64,000 nt of DNA from Bacteroides faecalis (GCF_003865075.1 NZ_BHWB01000010.1:112353-176352); one strand, 5' to 3'. Counted from the first letter of the stretch, positions 18,934 to 27,832 are shown. Translations and numbers: made by a program. The notes: a model not told the origin generated them from the sequence alone.

Positions 18934-19461
18934 ATGAGAAACTTTGCAGCCATTGATTTTGAAACCGCAAATGAACAACGTACCAGCGTATGTAGTGTCG
19001 GAATAGTTATTGTACGGAACGGAAAGATTGTAGACAGAATATACAGTCTCATTCGTCCCTGCCCCAACTATTATACACAATGGACTACTGCTGTTCACGG
19101 TTTGACAGCCATTGATACGGCAGAAGCCAATGACTTTCCTACCGTCTGGTTGGAAATAGCACCACGCATCCAAGGTCTGCCACTCGTGGCACATAATAGC
19201 CCTTTTGATGAAGGATGTTTAAAAGCTGTTTATGAAATCTATAAGATGACTTATCCGGATTATAAGTTTTATTGTACTTGCCGAGCTTCCCGAAAAACAT
19301 TCAAAAAAGAACTCCCCAATCACCAATTACATACAGTTGCAGCAAGATGTGGATATGACTTGACCAATCATCACCATGCGTTGGCAGATGCAGAAGCCTG
19401 TGCCCAAATTGCAATGCAGATTATTCCTGAACCTGATTATAATCTGACACTAAAATGGTAG
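18934..19461 (+). CDS. DEDDh 3'-5' exonuclease, DNA polymerase III epsilon-like
   Basis: The 175-residue protein is a bare exonuclease domain. ExoI is FAAIDFETAN (Asp and Glu at residues 7 and 9), ExoII is VAHNSPFDEGCL (Asp near 95), and ExoIII is HHALADAEACAQ with the catalytic His and Asp. It is shorter than DnaQ and lacks an obvious polymerase-binding tail, so a role in DNA repair or RNA trimming is as likely as proofreading. It is a single gene with its own -7 box and a shared terminator downstream. Confidence 0.88.
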   Translation: MRNFAAIDFETANEQRTSVCSVGIVIVRNGKIVDRIYSLIRPCPNYYTQWTTAVHGLTAIDTAEANDFPTVWLEIAPRIQGLPLVAHNSPFDEGCLKAVYEIYKMTYPDYKFYCTCRASRKTFKKELPNHQLHTVAARCGYDLTNHHHALADAEACAQIAMQIIPEPDYNLTLKW

Positions 19462-19476
19462 AAAAGATCAGTGAAA

Positions 19477-19495
19477 GAGGGTGTCCGACACCCTC
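19477..19495. terminator. Compact bidirectional terminator
   Basis: GAGGGTGTC and GACACCCTC flank a single C (19477-19495), giving a GC-rich hairpin with a tight loop between two convergent stop codons (19461 and 19509). Confidence 0.75.
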
Positions 19496-19508
19496 ATAGA
19501 TAAATAAA

Positions 19509-19922
19509 TTAAAGTTGCCGGTGAATAAATATTCCATCAATCCAGTAAGTCGCATGATTGGACTTGAATTTCAGTAACACATAATTTGGATCGGTAGGAC
19601 CACCGGGAAAATGAGCAATAAACCACTCTTGCCAAAGTTCCGCTTTCTGTTTCTCATCTGTCACGACTTCTACTTCTCCCGTTAAAGCTACACTATCTCC
19701 TTTTTCATAAAAGCATAACCCCGCTTTCGGATTGGAACGAAAATCCTTAGTCTTCAATGACTCAGCTCCGGTAGCCATCCATACAACAGAAATACCTTCG
19801 GTTGCTATTTTACTAATTGGAACGGGACGTGGATACCCTTCTTTATTGATTGAAGTCAATACGACGACCTCACATTGCTGCAACAACTCTGCTGCCTGTT
19901 CTTGTAACGTTTTCCTTGTCAT
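19509..19922 (-). CDS. Pyridoxamine 5'-phosphate oxidase-family flavin-binding protein
   Basis: The 137-residue protein has the split beta-barrel of the PPOX family: VVVLTSINKEGYPRPVPISK at the N terminus, then FRSNPKAGLCFYEKGDSVAL and LTGEVEVVTDE. These small members bind FMN, F420 or heme and are generally oxidoreductases or general-stress proteins. The function here is unknown. It is monocistronic, with a minus-strand TATCTTTG box at 19951-19958. Confidence 0.8.
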   Translation of the reverse strand: MTRKTLQEQAAELLQQCEVVVLTSINKEGYPRPVPISKIATEGISVVWMATGAESLKTKDFRSNPKAGLCFYEKGDSVALTGEVEVVTDEKQKAELWQEWFIAHFPGGPTDPNYVLLKFKSNHATYWIDGIFIHRQL

Positions 19923-19996
19923 AAATCAATTGTTTTTAAATTTGATGACACAAAGATAATGGATAGAAAAACCGCTTTATTGTAAAAAATCGACTT

Positions 19997-20815
19997 TTAT
20001 GATTCTACATAAGTCAATGTGATATCATCCGGGACCGTAAGCGAAAGAAACGAACCGGGTGTATTACCAGATAAGGCTTTGATCTCTTTGGAGAAATGTG
20101 ACAGATCATAATATCCGGCATCAATAGCAGTAGATAATAAATTAGCTGTGGTACTGTTTCGAAGTAAATCAATCGCATTTTTGAACTTGACAATCCGGCT
20201 ATATTCTTTAGGAGTGAATCCGGTGCAATGTTTGAATTTTCGTTCAAAATGCCGTTGGCACATACAGACTTCATCCATCAAATTAATCATGGACAACTTT
20301 CCCTTGAATTGGTTGATGGTATTCACTGCGAAAACAATACGGGCGTCTGCGGATTGATAATAATGTTGGAGATATAATAAAAGATATTCTTCTACCAACC
20401 GGATGCGCCCATTAATATGTTTCTGTTCACTAAGTCTTTCTACAAAAGTCTCCTCAAAAACAGATGACATATCACTTGTACTGATTCTCTGATTGGCAAA
20501 TTCATTCAAAGGAAGCTTAGTAAAACAAGATAACCCGCAAGGTAGAAAACGAACTCCGAACATATGTACTGATTCGGTATATATTACCAACTCCGAATAT
20601 CTGGTCATCGGTCCCACAAAGAAAGAACGATAGGGTTGCATAACTTGTACCTCTTTCTCAACAGCGTTGGCAATTTCTCCAAACGTAAATATAAAGTCAG
20701 CACACCCATCCGGCAAGATATGGACACGCATCCCATATTCCGGATTTCCTTTAAACTCCCAATAATTATCAATATATGGAGCCAATATAGGAGAAGGTTG
20801 ATATTCAGTGTACAT
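19997..20815 (-). CDS. AraC-family transcriptional regulator
   Basis: 272 residues. The N-terminal half (YQPSPILAPYIDNYWEFKGN) is the sensor domain seen in many AraC proteins whose ligand is unknown. The C-terminal half carries two helix-turn-helix motifs, with INLMDEVCMCQRHFERKFKH and GFTPKEYSRIVKFKNAIDLL, followed by DAGYYDLSHFSKEIKALSG, the conserved second helix-turn-helix. It has its own -7 box (TATATTTG, 20832-20839 on the minus strand). The target is not evident: the flanking PPOX gene and uxu operon are separated by terminators. Confidence 0.88.
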   Translation of the reverse strand: MYTEYQPSPILAPYIDNYWEFKGNPEYGMRVHILPDGCADFIFTFGEIANAVEKEVQVMQPYRSFFVGPMTRYSELVIYTESVHMFGVRFLPCGLSCFTKLPLNEFANQRISTSDMSSVFEETFVERLSEQKHINGRIRLVEEYLLLYLQHYYQSADARIVFAVNTINQFKGKLSMINLMDEVCMCQRHFERKFKHCTGFTPKEYSRIVKFKNAIDLLRNSTTANLLSTAIDAGYYDLSHFSKEIKALSGNTPGSFLSLTVPDDITLTYVES

Positions 20816-20894
20816 TCTCTATTTTTGTGTACAAATATAGTAAATAACTTCTAATTGAGAATTCACACTGAGAAAAACAGATATAATAATTAAG

Positions 20895-20946
20895 TAGGGC
20901 ACCACCAACATCATTACTAACAGTAACAATGATCAGCGTTGCCCTA
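20895..20946 (-). terminator. Hairpin at the end of the uxu operon
   Basis: TAGGGCA (20895-20901) pairs with TGCCCTA (20940-20946), with an inner ATCATT/AATGAT pairing. It begins 27 bases past the uxuA stop in the leftward direction and is followed by AT-rich sequence. Confidence 0.5.
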
Positions 20947-20972
20947 ACAAAACAACTAACTATGAAATTCGT

Positions 20973-22142
20973 TTAGAGAATAGACTTAGCAATACCCATT
21001 TCCAATCCGCGAAGCTCCGCCAATCCGCGAAGACGACCTAAACAAGAGTAACCCGGATTTGTCTTTTTCTTCAAATCGTCAATCATCTGATGACCATGAT
21101 CGGGACGCATAGCGATCGAACATCCGCGACGTTGTTGCAACAGAATCAGATTTTTCATAACATTGTACATATCTACATCACCTTCCAAGTGGTTTGCTTC
21201 ATGGAAATTACCTTCAGCATCACGTTGCGTACTACGTAAGTGTACAAAGTTCACCCGATCACCCCAGCGTTCCATCATACCTGCCAAATCATTATCGGCG
21301 CGTACTCCAAGAGAACCTGTACACAAGCAAAGACCATTCGATTCGTTAGGTACAGCCTCGACCAATTTCTTAAAGTCTTCCTCTGTACTCATAATACGCG
21401 GTAAACCTAAAATGGTATAAGGGGGATCGTCCGGATGGATCACCAGCTTCACCCCTACTTCGTCGGCAACCGGTGTAATCTCTTTCAGGAAGAAAATCAA
21501 ATTAGCACGAAGCTTCTCAGCGTCTATATCGTTATATCTATCCAGAGCCTCTTGGAATTGCTCTACAGTAAAGCTTTCCTCCGAACCCGGCAAACCGGCA
21601 ATCATGTTACGAACCAACAATTTCTTGTCATCTTCACTCATTTGTTCGAAACGTGCTTTTGCTTTAGCTATTTCTTCCGGAGTATAGTCTTTTTCTGCTC
21701 CCGGACGTTTTAGGATGAAAAGATCAAAAGCTACAAAAGCTGCTTTTTCAAAGCGAAGTGCTCTGGAACCATCAGGCATAGTGTAAGCCAAGTCTGTACG
21801 AGTCCAGTCCAATACAGGCATAAAGTTGTAAGTAACTACCATTACACCACACTTAGCCAGATTACGGATACTTTCTTTATAGTTCTCGATATATTTCATG
21901 AATTCTCCGGTTTGCGTCTTGATATGTTCGTGTACAGGTACACTTTCGACAACCGACCACGTCAAACCCACTTCTTCAATCATTTGCTTACGCTTCATGA
22001 TCTCTTCTACTGTCCATACTTCGCCATTCGGAATATGGTGAAGAGCATTTACTATACCGGTAGCGCCGGCTTGTTTGATATCCCACAAGCTCACAGGGTC
22101 ATTCGGACCATACCAACGCCAAGTTTGTTCACATAAAAACAT
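20973..22142 (-). CDS. uxuA: Mannonate dehydratase
   Basis: The 389-residue enzyme dehydrates D-mannonate to 2-keto-3-deoxy-D-gluconate in hexuronate breakdown. The N-terminal WRWYGPNDPVSLWDIKQAGA, the internal LKEITPVADEVGVKLVIHPD, LCLCTGSLGVRADNDL and the C-terminal MRPDHGHQMIDD are signature stretches of UxuA, a metal-dependent TIM barrel. It is the last gene of the lacI-SDR-uxuA operon, 33 bases after the SDR gene. The pairing with a fructuronate reductase gives two consecutive steps of glucuronate catabolism. Confidence 0.95.
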   Translation of the reverse strand: MFLCEQTWRWYGPNDPVSLWDIKQAGATGIVNALHHIPNGEVWTVEEIMKRKQMIEEVGLTWSVVESVPVHEHIKTQTGEFMKYIENYKESIRNLAKCGVMVVTYNFMPVLDWTRTDLAYTMPDGSRALRFEKAAFVAFDLFILKRPGAEKDYTPEEIAKAKARFEQMSEDDKKLLVRNMIAGLPGSEESFTVEQFQEALDRYNDIDAEKLRANLIFFLKEITPVADEVGVKLVIHPDDPPYTILGLPRIMSTEEDFKKLVEAVPNESNGLCLCTGSLGVRADNDLAGMMERWGDRVNFVHLRSTQRDAEGNFHEANHLEGDVDMYNVMKNLILLQQRRGCSIAMRPDHGHQMIDDLKKKTNPGYSCLGRLRGLAELRGLEMGIAKSIL

Positions 22143-22175
22143 TTTGTTCAGTTATTAAATATATAGTATTATTGT

Positions 22176-22988
22176 TTAGATAGAAAATGCATCGAAACCA
22201 CCGTCGATAACTGCTACTGTACCTGTTACGAAGTTAGAAGCATCACTTATTAAATAATGAATTGTTCCATAAAGGTCTTCCGGTTCACCAAAACGATTAA
22301 AAGGAGTATGAGCTAAAATAGTTCTCGAACGGTCGGTCAATGAACCGTCAGGATTAGTCAGCAATGCACGATTCTGATCGGTTAGGAAGAAACCTGGAGC
22401 AATCGCATTTACACGTAGACCGTTACCGAATTTCAAAGCCAACTCACCGGCCATATATTTAGTAAAATTCGCAATAGCAGCTTTAGCTGCACCATAACCG
22501 ACAACACGAGTCAATGGACGAAGAGCTGATTCAGAACAGAAGTTTACAATAGAACCTTTCTTTTGTTCAACCATCACCTCAGCAAACACCATCGTAGGCA
22601 ATACTGTACCAAACAGATTCAAATCTACTACTTTCTTGAAAGCGTCTACTTGCAGATCAAAGAATGTTTTATCTGGCGCGATAGTAGCTCCCGCCATGTT
22701 TCCACCGGCAGCATTAAGCAACACATCAATACGTCCGTAAGCCTTCATAATCTCTGCTTTATTACCTTGCAAGATTTCTTTGTCCATTACATCTGTATAT
22801 AGAAACATAGCTTCGTTACCTTCAGCTTTTATGCTCTCTACCAAAGCTTTTCCAGCCTCTTCACTTCTGTCGAGAATTACTACTTTTGCACCTTCTTTTG
22901 CAAGATAAGCAGCAATTCCTTTACCCAAGATTCCGGCTCCACCGGTGATAACAACAACTTTACCTTTTACATTAAATAATTCATTCAT
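22176..22988 (-). CDS. uxuB: SDR-family D-mannonate oxidoreductase (fructuronate reductase)
   Basis: 270 residues of the short-chain dehydrogenase family. TGGAGILGKGIA (about 15-26) is the NAD(P) glycine motif, NAAGGN the structural motif, and SALRPLTRVVGYGAAKAAIA contains the catalytic Tyr-x-x-x-Lys with the Ser upstream. Bacteroides reduce fructuronate to mannonate with an SDR enzyme rather than the long-chain UxuB of E. coli, and its position next to uxuA supports this job. The symbol reflects the function rather than homology to E. coli UxuB. Confidence 0.88.
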   Translation of the reverse strand: MNELFNVKGKVVVITGGAGILGKGIAAYLAKEGAKVVILDRSEEAGKALVESIKAEGNEAMFLYTDVMDKEILQGNKAEIMKAYGRIDVLLNAAGGNMAGATIAPDKTFFDLQVDAFKKVVDLNLFGTVLPTMVFAEVMVEQKKGSIVNFCSESALRPLTRVVGYGAAKAAIANFTKYMAGELALKFGNGLRVNAIAPGFFLTDQNRALLTNPDGSLTDRSRTILAHTPFNRFGEPEDLYGTIHYLISDASNFVTGTVAVIDGGFDAFSI

Positions 22989-23010
22989 AACTTCTTGATT
23001 TTTATATTGT

Positions 23011-24081
23011 TTATAACATATTATTCAGATAATATTTCAAGTTCTCTTTCAGGAGAATATCAATCGGCATCAGGTTTACTTTCTCCAAACTCTGTTTAAA
23101 CAACAGATGATTACATAAAGATTTGATGCCATCATATCCCTGTTTTTCAGGGCGTTGTGCAACTAATGCAGTTATCACACCTTCAGAAAGCAACTGTGTA
23201 TTACGTTTGATTAGATCATAACCAACCAGTTTTACAGACTTCATTTCTCTCGCCTTTAAGTAATTTCCCAAAATATAACAAGTTGAATTAAAGATAACAG
23301 CACCTGCAATATTCGGATTCATTCCAAATATCTCATCTAATTTCATGAAATTGTATACCGAATCATCAATTTTTAGTTCTACTTCATACAGCTTTCCGCC
23401 GAAACCGATTTCTTTTAGGTAACGGCAAAAACCTTCTCTGCGGTTCTTTCCCTGATTAGAGTCATTCTTCCCATTATGAGTAATTCGCGCCATCAGAATA
23501 TCGGAAGTAGAAGAAAGTCTGTCTGTCAGCAATCGGGCAGCTATTACTCCTGCATCATAAGATTCCGTTCCGTAATAAGCCAATTGATGTTGTCCTTCAA
23601 TATTGGAATCTACGTAGATATAAGGTATATCATTTTTATCCAGTTCCAAGGAAAGACGAATAACAGAATCAGTAAACAAGGTAGCAATCAGGACTCCATC
23701 TACTCTCTCATCAAATAATTTACGAATTATATCATCAAACGTTTTATTATTATACTGATCAAAAAAGAGCTTGGTAATGGTTACGTTATAGGATTCCATT
23801 TCTAAAGCAGCTTTATCAATACCTTCTGAAATGGCCTCCCAATATTCACCCTTAGTAAAAAAAGGAGTAATTGCCACAAAATGATATTGTTTTTTAGAAG
23901 CTAAAGAACGTGCCATCAAATTAGGTTGATAATGAACCATATCGAGAATAGCCTGAACCTTCTTCCGGTTCTCTTCCGAAACTTTTCCACGACTATGAAT
24001 CACCCTATCTACCGTACCGATAGAAACTCCCGCCATTTTAGCGATGTCTACAATACGTATATTTGAGAATTCTTTATCCAT
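23011..24081 (-). CDS. LacI-family transcriptional regulator of the hexuronate operon
   Basis: 356 residues starting MDKEFSNIRIVDIAKMAGVS; the in-frame TTG two codons upstream is less likely. The N-terminal helix-turn-helix (IVDIAKMAGVSIGTVDRVIH) and hinge (NLMARSLASKK) are followed by a periplasmic-binding-protein-like effector domain (about 65-340). It is the first gene of the operon with the SDR and uxuA, 22 bases ahead of the SDR. It probably senses a hexuronate intermediate and controls its own operon through the GTGTnCGnACAC sites upstream. Confidence 0.88.
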   Translation of the reverse strand: MDKEFSNIRIVDIAKMAGVSIGTVDRVIHSRGKVSEENRKKVQAILDMVHYQPNLMARSLASKKQYHFVAITPFFTKGEYWEAISEGIDKAALEMESYNVTITKLFFDQYNNKTFDDIIRKLFDERVDGVLIATLFTDSVIRLSLELDKNDIPYIYVDSNIEGQHQLAYYGTESYDAGVIAARLLTDRLSSTSDILMARITHNGKNDSNQGKNRREGFCRYLKEIGFGGKLYEVELKIDDSVYNFMKLDEIFGMNPNIAGAVIFNSTCYILGNYLKAREMKSVKLVGYDLIKRNTQLLSEGVITALVAQRPEKQGYDGIKSLCNHLLFKQSLEKVNLMPIDILLKENLKYYLNNML

Positions 24082-24109
24082 TACCAAACAAGTTGATTAT
24101 TTTTCGTTG

Positions 24110-24141
24110 CAAATTTAAAATGAATTATTGAAATCGGCAAT
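24110..24141 (-). promoter_or_regulatory. Promoter of the lacI-uxu operon
   Basis: Minus strand: ATTG (24138-24141), a 20-base gap, then TAAATTTG (24110-24117), an exact -7 match. It overlaps by position with the first palindromic operator immediately upstream. Confidence 0.65.
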
Positions 24142-24144
24142 AGT

Positions 24145-24156
24145 GTGTGCGTACAC
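24145..24156. promoter_or_regulatory. Candidate LacI-family operator 1
   Basis: GTGTGCGTACAC fits the palindrome GTGTnCGnACAC, extended by TG and CA flanks. It lies four bases upstream of the -33 element of the lacI-uxu promoter. Confidence 0.55.
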
Positions 24157-24351
24157 ACATATTACTCTAAATAGATTAAATTACTATAAATCAAAATATT
24201 ATAAAACAAAGGAATAGTTATACATGCTGTTAAACATAATAAAAAGAAGAAATACAATAACAAAAGAAGAGATACATCGTCTGTTATAACAAATAAAGAA
24301 GAAGAAATTACCATTGAGAAAAGAAGAAAACACATACAAATAGGAGAAAAT

Positions 24352-24363
24352 GTGTACGAACAC
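24352..24363. promoter_or_regulatory. Candidate LacI-family operator 2
   Basis: GTGTACGAACAC fits the same GTGTnCGnACAC palindrome, 207 bases from operator 1. Two copies this far apart suit DNA looping. The remaining sequence of 24160-24650 is very AT-rich and shows no gene. Confidence 0.5.
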
Positions 24364-24656
24364 ACCAACACCATATTCATCTATCGAATAAAGATGAAAT
24401 TACCTCACTTTTTATACGAACTGAAAGTTTAAGATATTCAATAAAGAACTTCCATCATCTTATAATCCTTTCTAATTTGGTGTAAATGAAACAACTCCAA
24501 TATCGAGCAGTGCATTTATAAAATAGGGATTATTATAACGTTTCTTTCTGTTAGACATCCCCTAAAACGCATCTCTTCATTATGCAAATCACTAAAAACA
24601 GATAAATAATTCATCAATCGGTTAAGTCAAACCGCTGAAAATTTAAAATAATTCTA

Positions 24657-24664
24657 TATCTTTG
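24657..24664 (+). promoter_or_regulatory. -7 box of the sugar isomerase-like gene
   Basis: TATCTTTG matches TAnnTTTG, only five bases before the ATG at 24670. The transcript would therefore have a very short or no leader. Confidence 0.55.
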
Positions 24665-24669
24665 CCAAT

Positions 24670-25521
24670 ATGAAAAACATAAAAAAAATAATCATTATTA
24701 TGGTTTGCTACCTGCTGGTGTTACCGGCACAGGCTCAAACAAAGTCCGAGAAAAATAGCTGGCGTTTAGGAATCCAATCTTATACTTTCCATCTTTTTTC
24801 TTTGACGGAGGCGCTTGATAAAACAGAAGAGTTAGGGATAAAATATATTGAGGTTTATCCCGGTCATAAATTAGGTAGTAAATGGGGAGACAAAGTTTTC
24901 GACTTTAACCTGGACCTCCAGACTCAAAAAGAGTTGCGGGAATTTGCCGCTTCTAAAGGAATAAAGATCGTCGGAACCGGAGTTTTCGTAACTGATAACC
25001 CTACTGATTGGGAAAAGATGTTCAAGTTCGCCCACAACATGAAGTTGGAATTCATCACCTGCGAGCCTGCTTTGAAAGATTGGGACTTGGTGGAGAAACT
25101 TGCCAAACAATATAAAATTAAAGTTTCCGTCCATAATCATCCGAAACCTTCAGATTACTGGAATCCCGATAATTTACTAAATGCTATTTCCCACCGCAGT
25201 AAGCTATTAGGCTCATGTGCAGATGTCGGTCATTGGCGTAGAGAAGGTCTGGATCAGATTGACTGCCTGATAAAATTAGAAGGTCGTATTGTTTCTTTGC
25301 ATTTCAAAGATATCGCACCTAAAATAGAAGGCGAAAAAGAACAACACGATGTAATCTGGGGAACAGGCATTCTGGATGTAAAAAGTATGTTGAAAGAATT
25401 GAAACGGCAGAATTTCAAAGGTGTATTCTCTATCGAATATGAATATAACTGGAATAATTCGATACCTGATATTAAGGAATGTATCAACTATTTTAACAAA
25501 GCAATCAAGCAACTTAATTAG
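24670..25521 (+). CDS. Exported sugar phosphate isomerase/epimerase-like TIM barrel
   Basis: The 283-residue protein has a cleavable signal peptide (IIIIMVCYLLVLPAQAQ) followed by a xylose-isomerase-like AP-endonuclease 2 fold. Recognisable elements are WRLGIQSYTFHLFSLTEALD, EVYPGHKLG, KVSVHNHPKPSDYW, CADVGHWRREG and SLHFKDIAP, which hold the usual Glu, His and Asp metal ligands. Exported members in Bacteroidetes act on periplasmic sugars, for example as 3-keto-glucoside enzymes, but the substrate here is unknown. A LacI-type site lies about 300 bases upstream, so a shared regulon with uxu is possible but unproven. Confidence 0.82.
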   Translation: MKNIKKIIIIMVCYLLVLPAQAQTKSEKNSWRLGIQSYTFHLFSLTEALDKTEELGIKYIEVYPGHKLGSKWGDKVFDFNLDLQTQKELREFAASKGIKIVGTGVFVTDNPTDWEKMFKFAHNMKLEFITCEPALKDWDLVEKLAKQYKIKVSVHNHPKPSDYWNPDNLLNAISHRSKLLGSCADVGHWRREGLDQIDCLIKLEGRIVSLHFKDIAPKIEGEKEQHDVIWGTGILDVKSMLKELKRQNFKGVFSIEYEYNWNNSIPDIKECINYFNKAIKQLN

Positions 25522-25543
25522 AAAGAGTTGTTCATTGAAAACA

Positions 25544-25600
25544 CAGATTGAAGATATTACACCTAGCTTATAAAAGACTTAATGTTATCTTATCAATCTG
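25544..25600 (+). terminator. Weak terminator after the isomerase-like gene
   Basis: CAGATTGA (25544-25551) pairs with TCAATCTG (25593-25600) across a long loop and is followed by CGTTTTTAT. The long loop makes this uncertain. Confidence 0.3.
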
Positions 25601-25645
25601 CGTTTTTATATAGCTGCAGTACCTATATACCCCTAACCATATCCT

Positions 25646-25933
25646 TTATTTCTCTAACTTCTCCTTTACTTTACCAGCCACTTTATCAGCTTGCTCAGCC
25701 ACCTTATCAGCAACTTGTGCTCCTGCTTCCACTGCTCTTACACCTAAATGTCTGGCTTTTTTTTCCGCATCAGCAGCAGCCAATTCGGCATCCTGACCGA
25801 TACGATGGATAGCGTCATAAATATCACTTTCAAGTTTCTTCACTCTGGCAGTACGTGACAAACGATAAGCTACAGCACCAAGGACAGACCCAATTCCAAG
25901 TCCAATCCAGAAATTTCCATGTTTACATCCCAT
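25646..25933 (-). CDS. YtxH-like small envelope protein
   Basis: The 95-residue protein has one glycine-rich hydrophobic segment near the N terminus (NFWIGLGIGSVLGAVAYRLS) followed by a charged, Ala-rich coiled-coil helix (about 35-95, ending AEQADKVAGKVKEKLEK). This is the plan of YtxH-type stress proteins. It lies 47 bases after a GlsB-like gene on the same strand and may be co-transcribed with it, which suggests an envelope stress role. Confidence 0.7.
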   Translation of the reverse strand: MGCKHGNFWIGLGIGSVLGAVAYRLSRTARVKKLESDIYDAIHRIGQDAELAAADAEKKARHLGVRAVEAGAQVADKVAEQADKVAGKVKEKLEK

Positions 25934-25980
25934 AATTAAGTTTCAAGTTTTAATTGATTAAAAATATAATGATAATAATT

Positions 25981-26217
25981 CTATCTAAATAAAGAAGCAA
26001 TCCATAATACCAGAATAGCTCCCACAGTAGCAGTAATCAAACTGCCGATCAATCCGGAAGCAGCCAGTCCGAAAAGACCGAATACCCAACCACCTAATAT
26101 TCCTCCGAGAATACCAAGTAACAAATTTATGATAAGGCCGAAGCCTCCTCCACGCATGATTTTGCCAGCAAGAAACCCGGCTACAATACCTATAACAATA
26201 TACCAAATAAAGCCCAT
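25981..26217 (-). CDS. GlsB/YeaQ/YmgE-family membrane protein
   Basis: The 78-residue hydrophobic protein has three predicted helices and glycine-rich motifs (IVIGIVAGFLAGKIMRGGGF, GILGGILGGWVFGLFG), as in the transglycosylase-associated or GlsB family. These proteins are induced by stress in many bacteria, but their molecular activity is unknown. Confidence 0.88.
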   Translation of the reverse strand: MGFIWYIVIGIVAGFLAGKIMRGGGFGLIINLLLGILGGILGGWVFGLFGLAASGLIGSLITATVGAILVLWIASLFR

Positions 26218-26598
26218 ACTATTCCTTTTTTTACTTTTAGAACAGTAGGTACAGAGGAAAGTTCAATCATTCAAAAATGAATTAACGACAATTTAGAATA
26301 CTTAGTTTTAAAGTTTAAAGGTTCTTTATCTAAGAAAACGCATTCTTTATCTCCCCCTTATTTGAAATATATTCTCTATTTTATTACAAACAAATATATT
26401 GATACAAATGATATATTAAAAATTAGTGACTTCACAGCTTCCTCCCTAAAACTTCTAGATAAAAAACTTCTTCTAACCTATACATCATGAATGTCAGATA
26501 TTAACAGTATCCAGCAAACTAATATCAAATTAATATGAACTGCCAACATGTCAAGTTAATCGTAATATATTTATTTTCTTTTTTCATCTATTTCATAT
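26218..26598. other. Intergenic stretch, no gene seen
   Basis: AT-rich sequence between two leftward genes. No ORF with protein-like composition, no strong hairpin and no clear promoter pair is visible. Confidence 0.6.
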
Positions 26599-27774
26599 TC
26601 AAAATTTTTCGTCTATACTCCATTCATTTTTCGGAGTTTGAAAGCACTCTGCCAAAGATATGACCTGAGCTACGGTTTGGCTAATGTTTGATTTAGCCAT
26701 ATCCGGCTCCATTGCTTTCTCTAAAGACATAGGGGCAGAGAGAATAGAGAAAATTCCCTGAAAACCAATTTGCCTCAGGAGTTCGGAATCCTTCACACTA
26801 CCTACTACAGCAACAACAGGTATAGATTGTTTTCGTGCTTCTTGAAGTACCCCCGATGGTACCTTCCCCATAATAGACTGACGATCGATCCTTCCTTCTC
26901 CTGTAATAATCAAATCGGCTCCTCTAATCCTTTCAGCAAAATTCAGCATCTGAAACAACAAATCAATTCCCGATTTCAGTTCAGCGTTTAGAAACGCAAG
27001 AAAGGCTCCTCCTAAACCTCCTGCCGCCCCTGCACCCGGCACATGAGTGATTATTTTTCCAGTTACCGATTCAATCACTTTAGATAATAAGTACATTCCC
27101 GCATCCAATTCTTCAATCATTGCACTATTAGCACCTTTCTGGCGGGCAAATATATAGGCAGCTCCTTGTGGGCCACAAAAAGAATTACACACATCACAGG
27201 CTATTGTAAAATGGGAGTCTTTTAAAGCCGGATGAAGAGAAGAACAATCAATAGTAGCCACCTGCCTCATCACCTTACCACCGACTCCTAATATATTTCC
27301 ATTGACATCAAACAATCGAATACCCAAAGCCTGCAACATTCCAAGCCCGGCATCATTGGTTGCACTTCCTCCTATACCTATGATAAACTTCCGGCATCCG
27401 TACTCCAAAGCATCCAAAATAAGTTCTCCCGTCCCGAAAGTAGTAGTCAGCATAGGATTTCGCTCCGACTCCATTAATAAAGGCAGTCCGTTTACAGCAG
27501 CCATTTCAATCAAAGCAGTTTCTCCATCTCCCGAAATTCCATAACAAGTCTTCCTCTGACGCATCAAAGGATCATTTGCGAAAACCTCTCGATAAGTACC
27601 ATGGGTAGCCTCAACAGAAATTTCTAATATCCCCTCACCACCATCCGCTATTGGAATAAGAATCACATCACAATCCGGACAAACTTTCTTAATTCCTTCT
27701 TCGGCAGCTTTCTCTACCTCGGCAGATGACAGACAGCCCTTAAAAGAATCCATTGCAACTACTACTTTCTTCAT
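26599..27774 (-). CDS. glxK: Glycerate kinase
   Basis: The 391-residue enzyme phosphorylates D-glycerate to 2- or 3-phosphoglycerate using ATP. Family signatures are MDSFKGCLSSAEVEKA at the N terminus, IADGGEG (about 44-50), GIGGSATNDAGLGMLQALG (about 135) and PGAGAAGGLGGAF (about 250), plus ITGEGRIDRQS. Length and motifs match the GlxK/GarK family. It is divergently arranged with an MFS transporter gene, with both -7 boxes in a gap of about 100 bases. The last residues (NEWSIDEKF) extend a little beyond the family core. Confidence 0.93.
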   Translation of the reverse strand: MKKVVVAMDSFKGCLSSAEVEKAAEEGIKKVCPDCDVILIPIADGGEGILEISVEATHGTYREVFANDPLMRQRKTCYGISGDGETALIEMAAVNGLPLLMESERNPMLTTTFGTGELILDALEYGCRKFIIGIGGSATNDAGLGMLQALGIRLFDVNGNILGVGGKVMRQVATIDCSSLHPALKDSHFTIACDVCNSFCGPQGAAYIFARQKGANSAMIEELDAGMYLLSKVIESVTGKIITHVPGAGAAGGLGGAFLAFLNAELKSGIDLLFQMLNFAERIRGADLIITGEGRIDRQSIMGKVPSGVLQEARKQSIPVVAVVGSVKDSELLRQIGFQGIFSILSAPMSLEKAMEPDMAKSNISQTVAQVISLAECFQTPKNEWSIDEKF

Positions 27775-27795
27775 ATCTTTTCAAATTAACTGTTA

Positions 27796-27803
27796 CAAAT
27801 ATA
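27796..27803 (-). promoter_or_regulatory. -7 box of glycerate kinase
   Basis: TATATTTG on the minus strand, 22 bases upstream of the ATG. No TTTG lies at the expected -33 position. Confidence 0.45.
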
Positions 27804-27824
27804 TCGAGAAACAGGAAGTTTATC

Positions 27825-27832
27825 TACCTTTG
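27825..27832 (+). promoter_or_regulatory. -7 box of the MFS transporter
   Basis: TACCTTTG, 42 bases before the ATG, matches TAnnTTTG and is followed by GC as often seen. The -33 element is not recognisable. Confidence 0.5.

Noticed and set aside
24162..24380. 72-codon hydrophobic minus-strand ORF between the uxu operon and the isomerase-like gene
   Set aside because: It is made of Leu, Phe and Ile codons expected by chance in very AT-rich DNA, contains a candidate operator and has no coding neighbours in phase.
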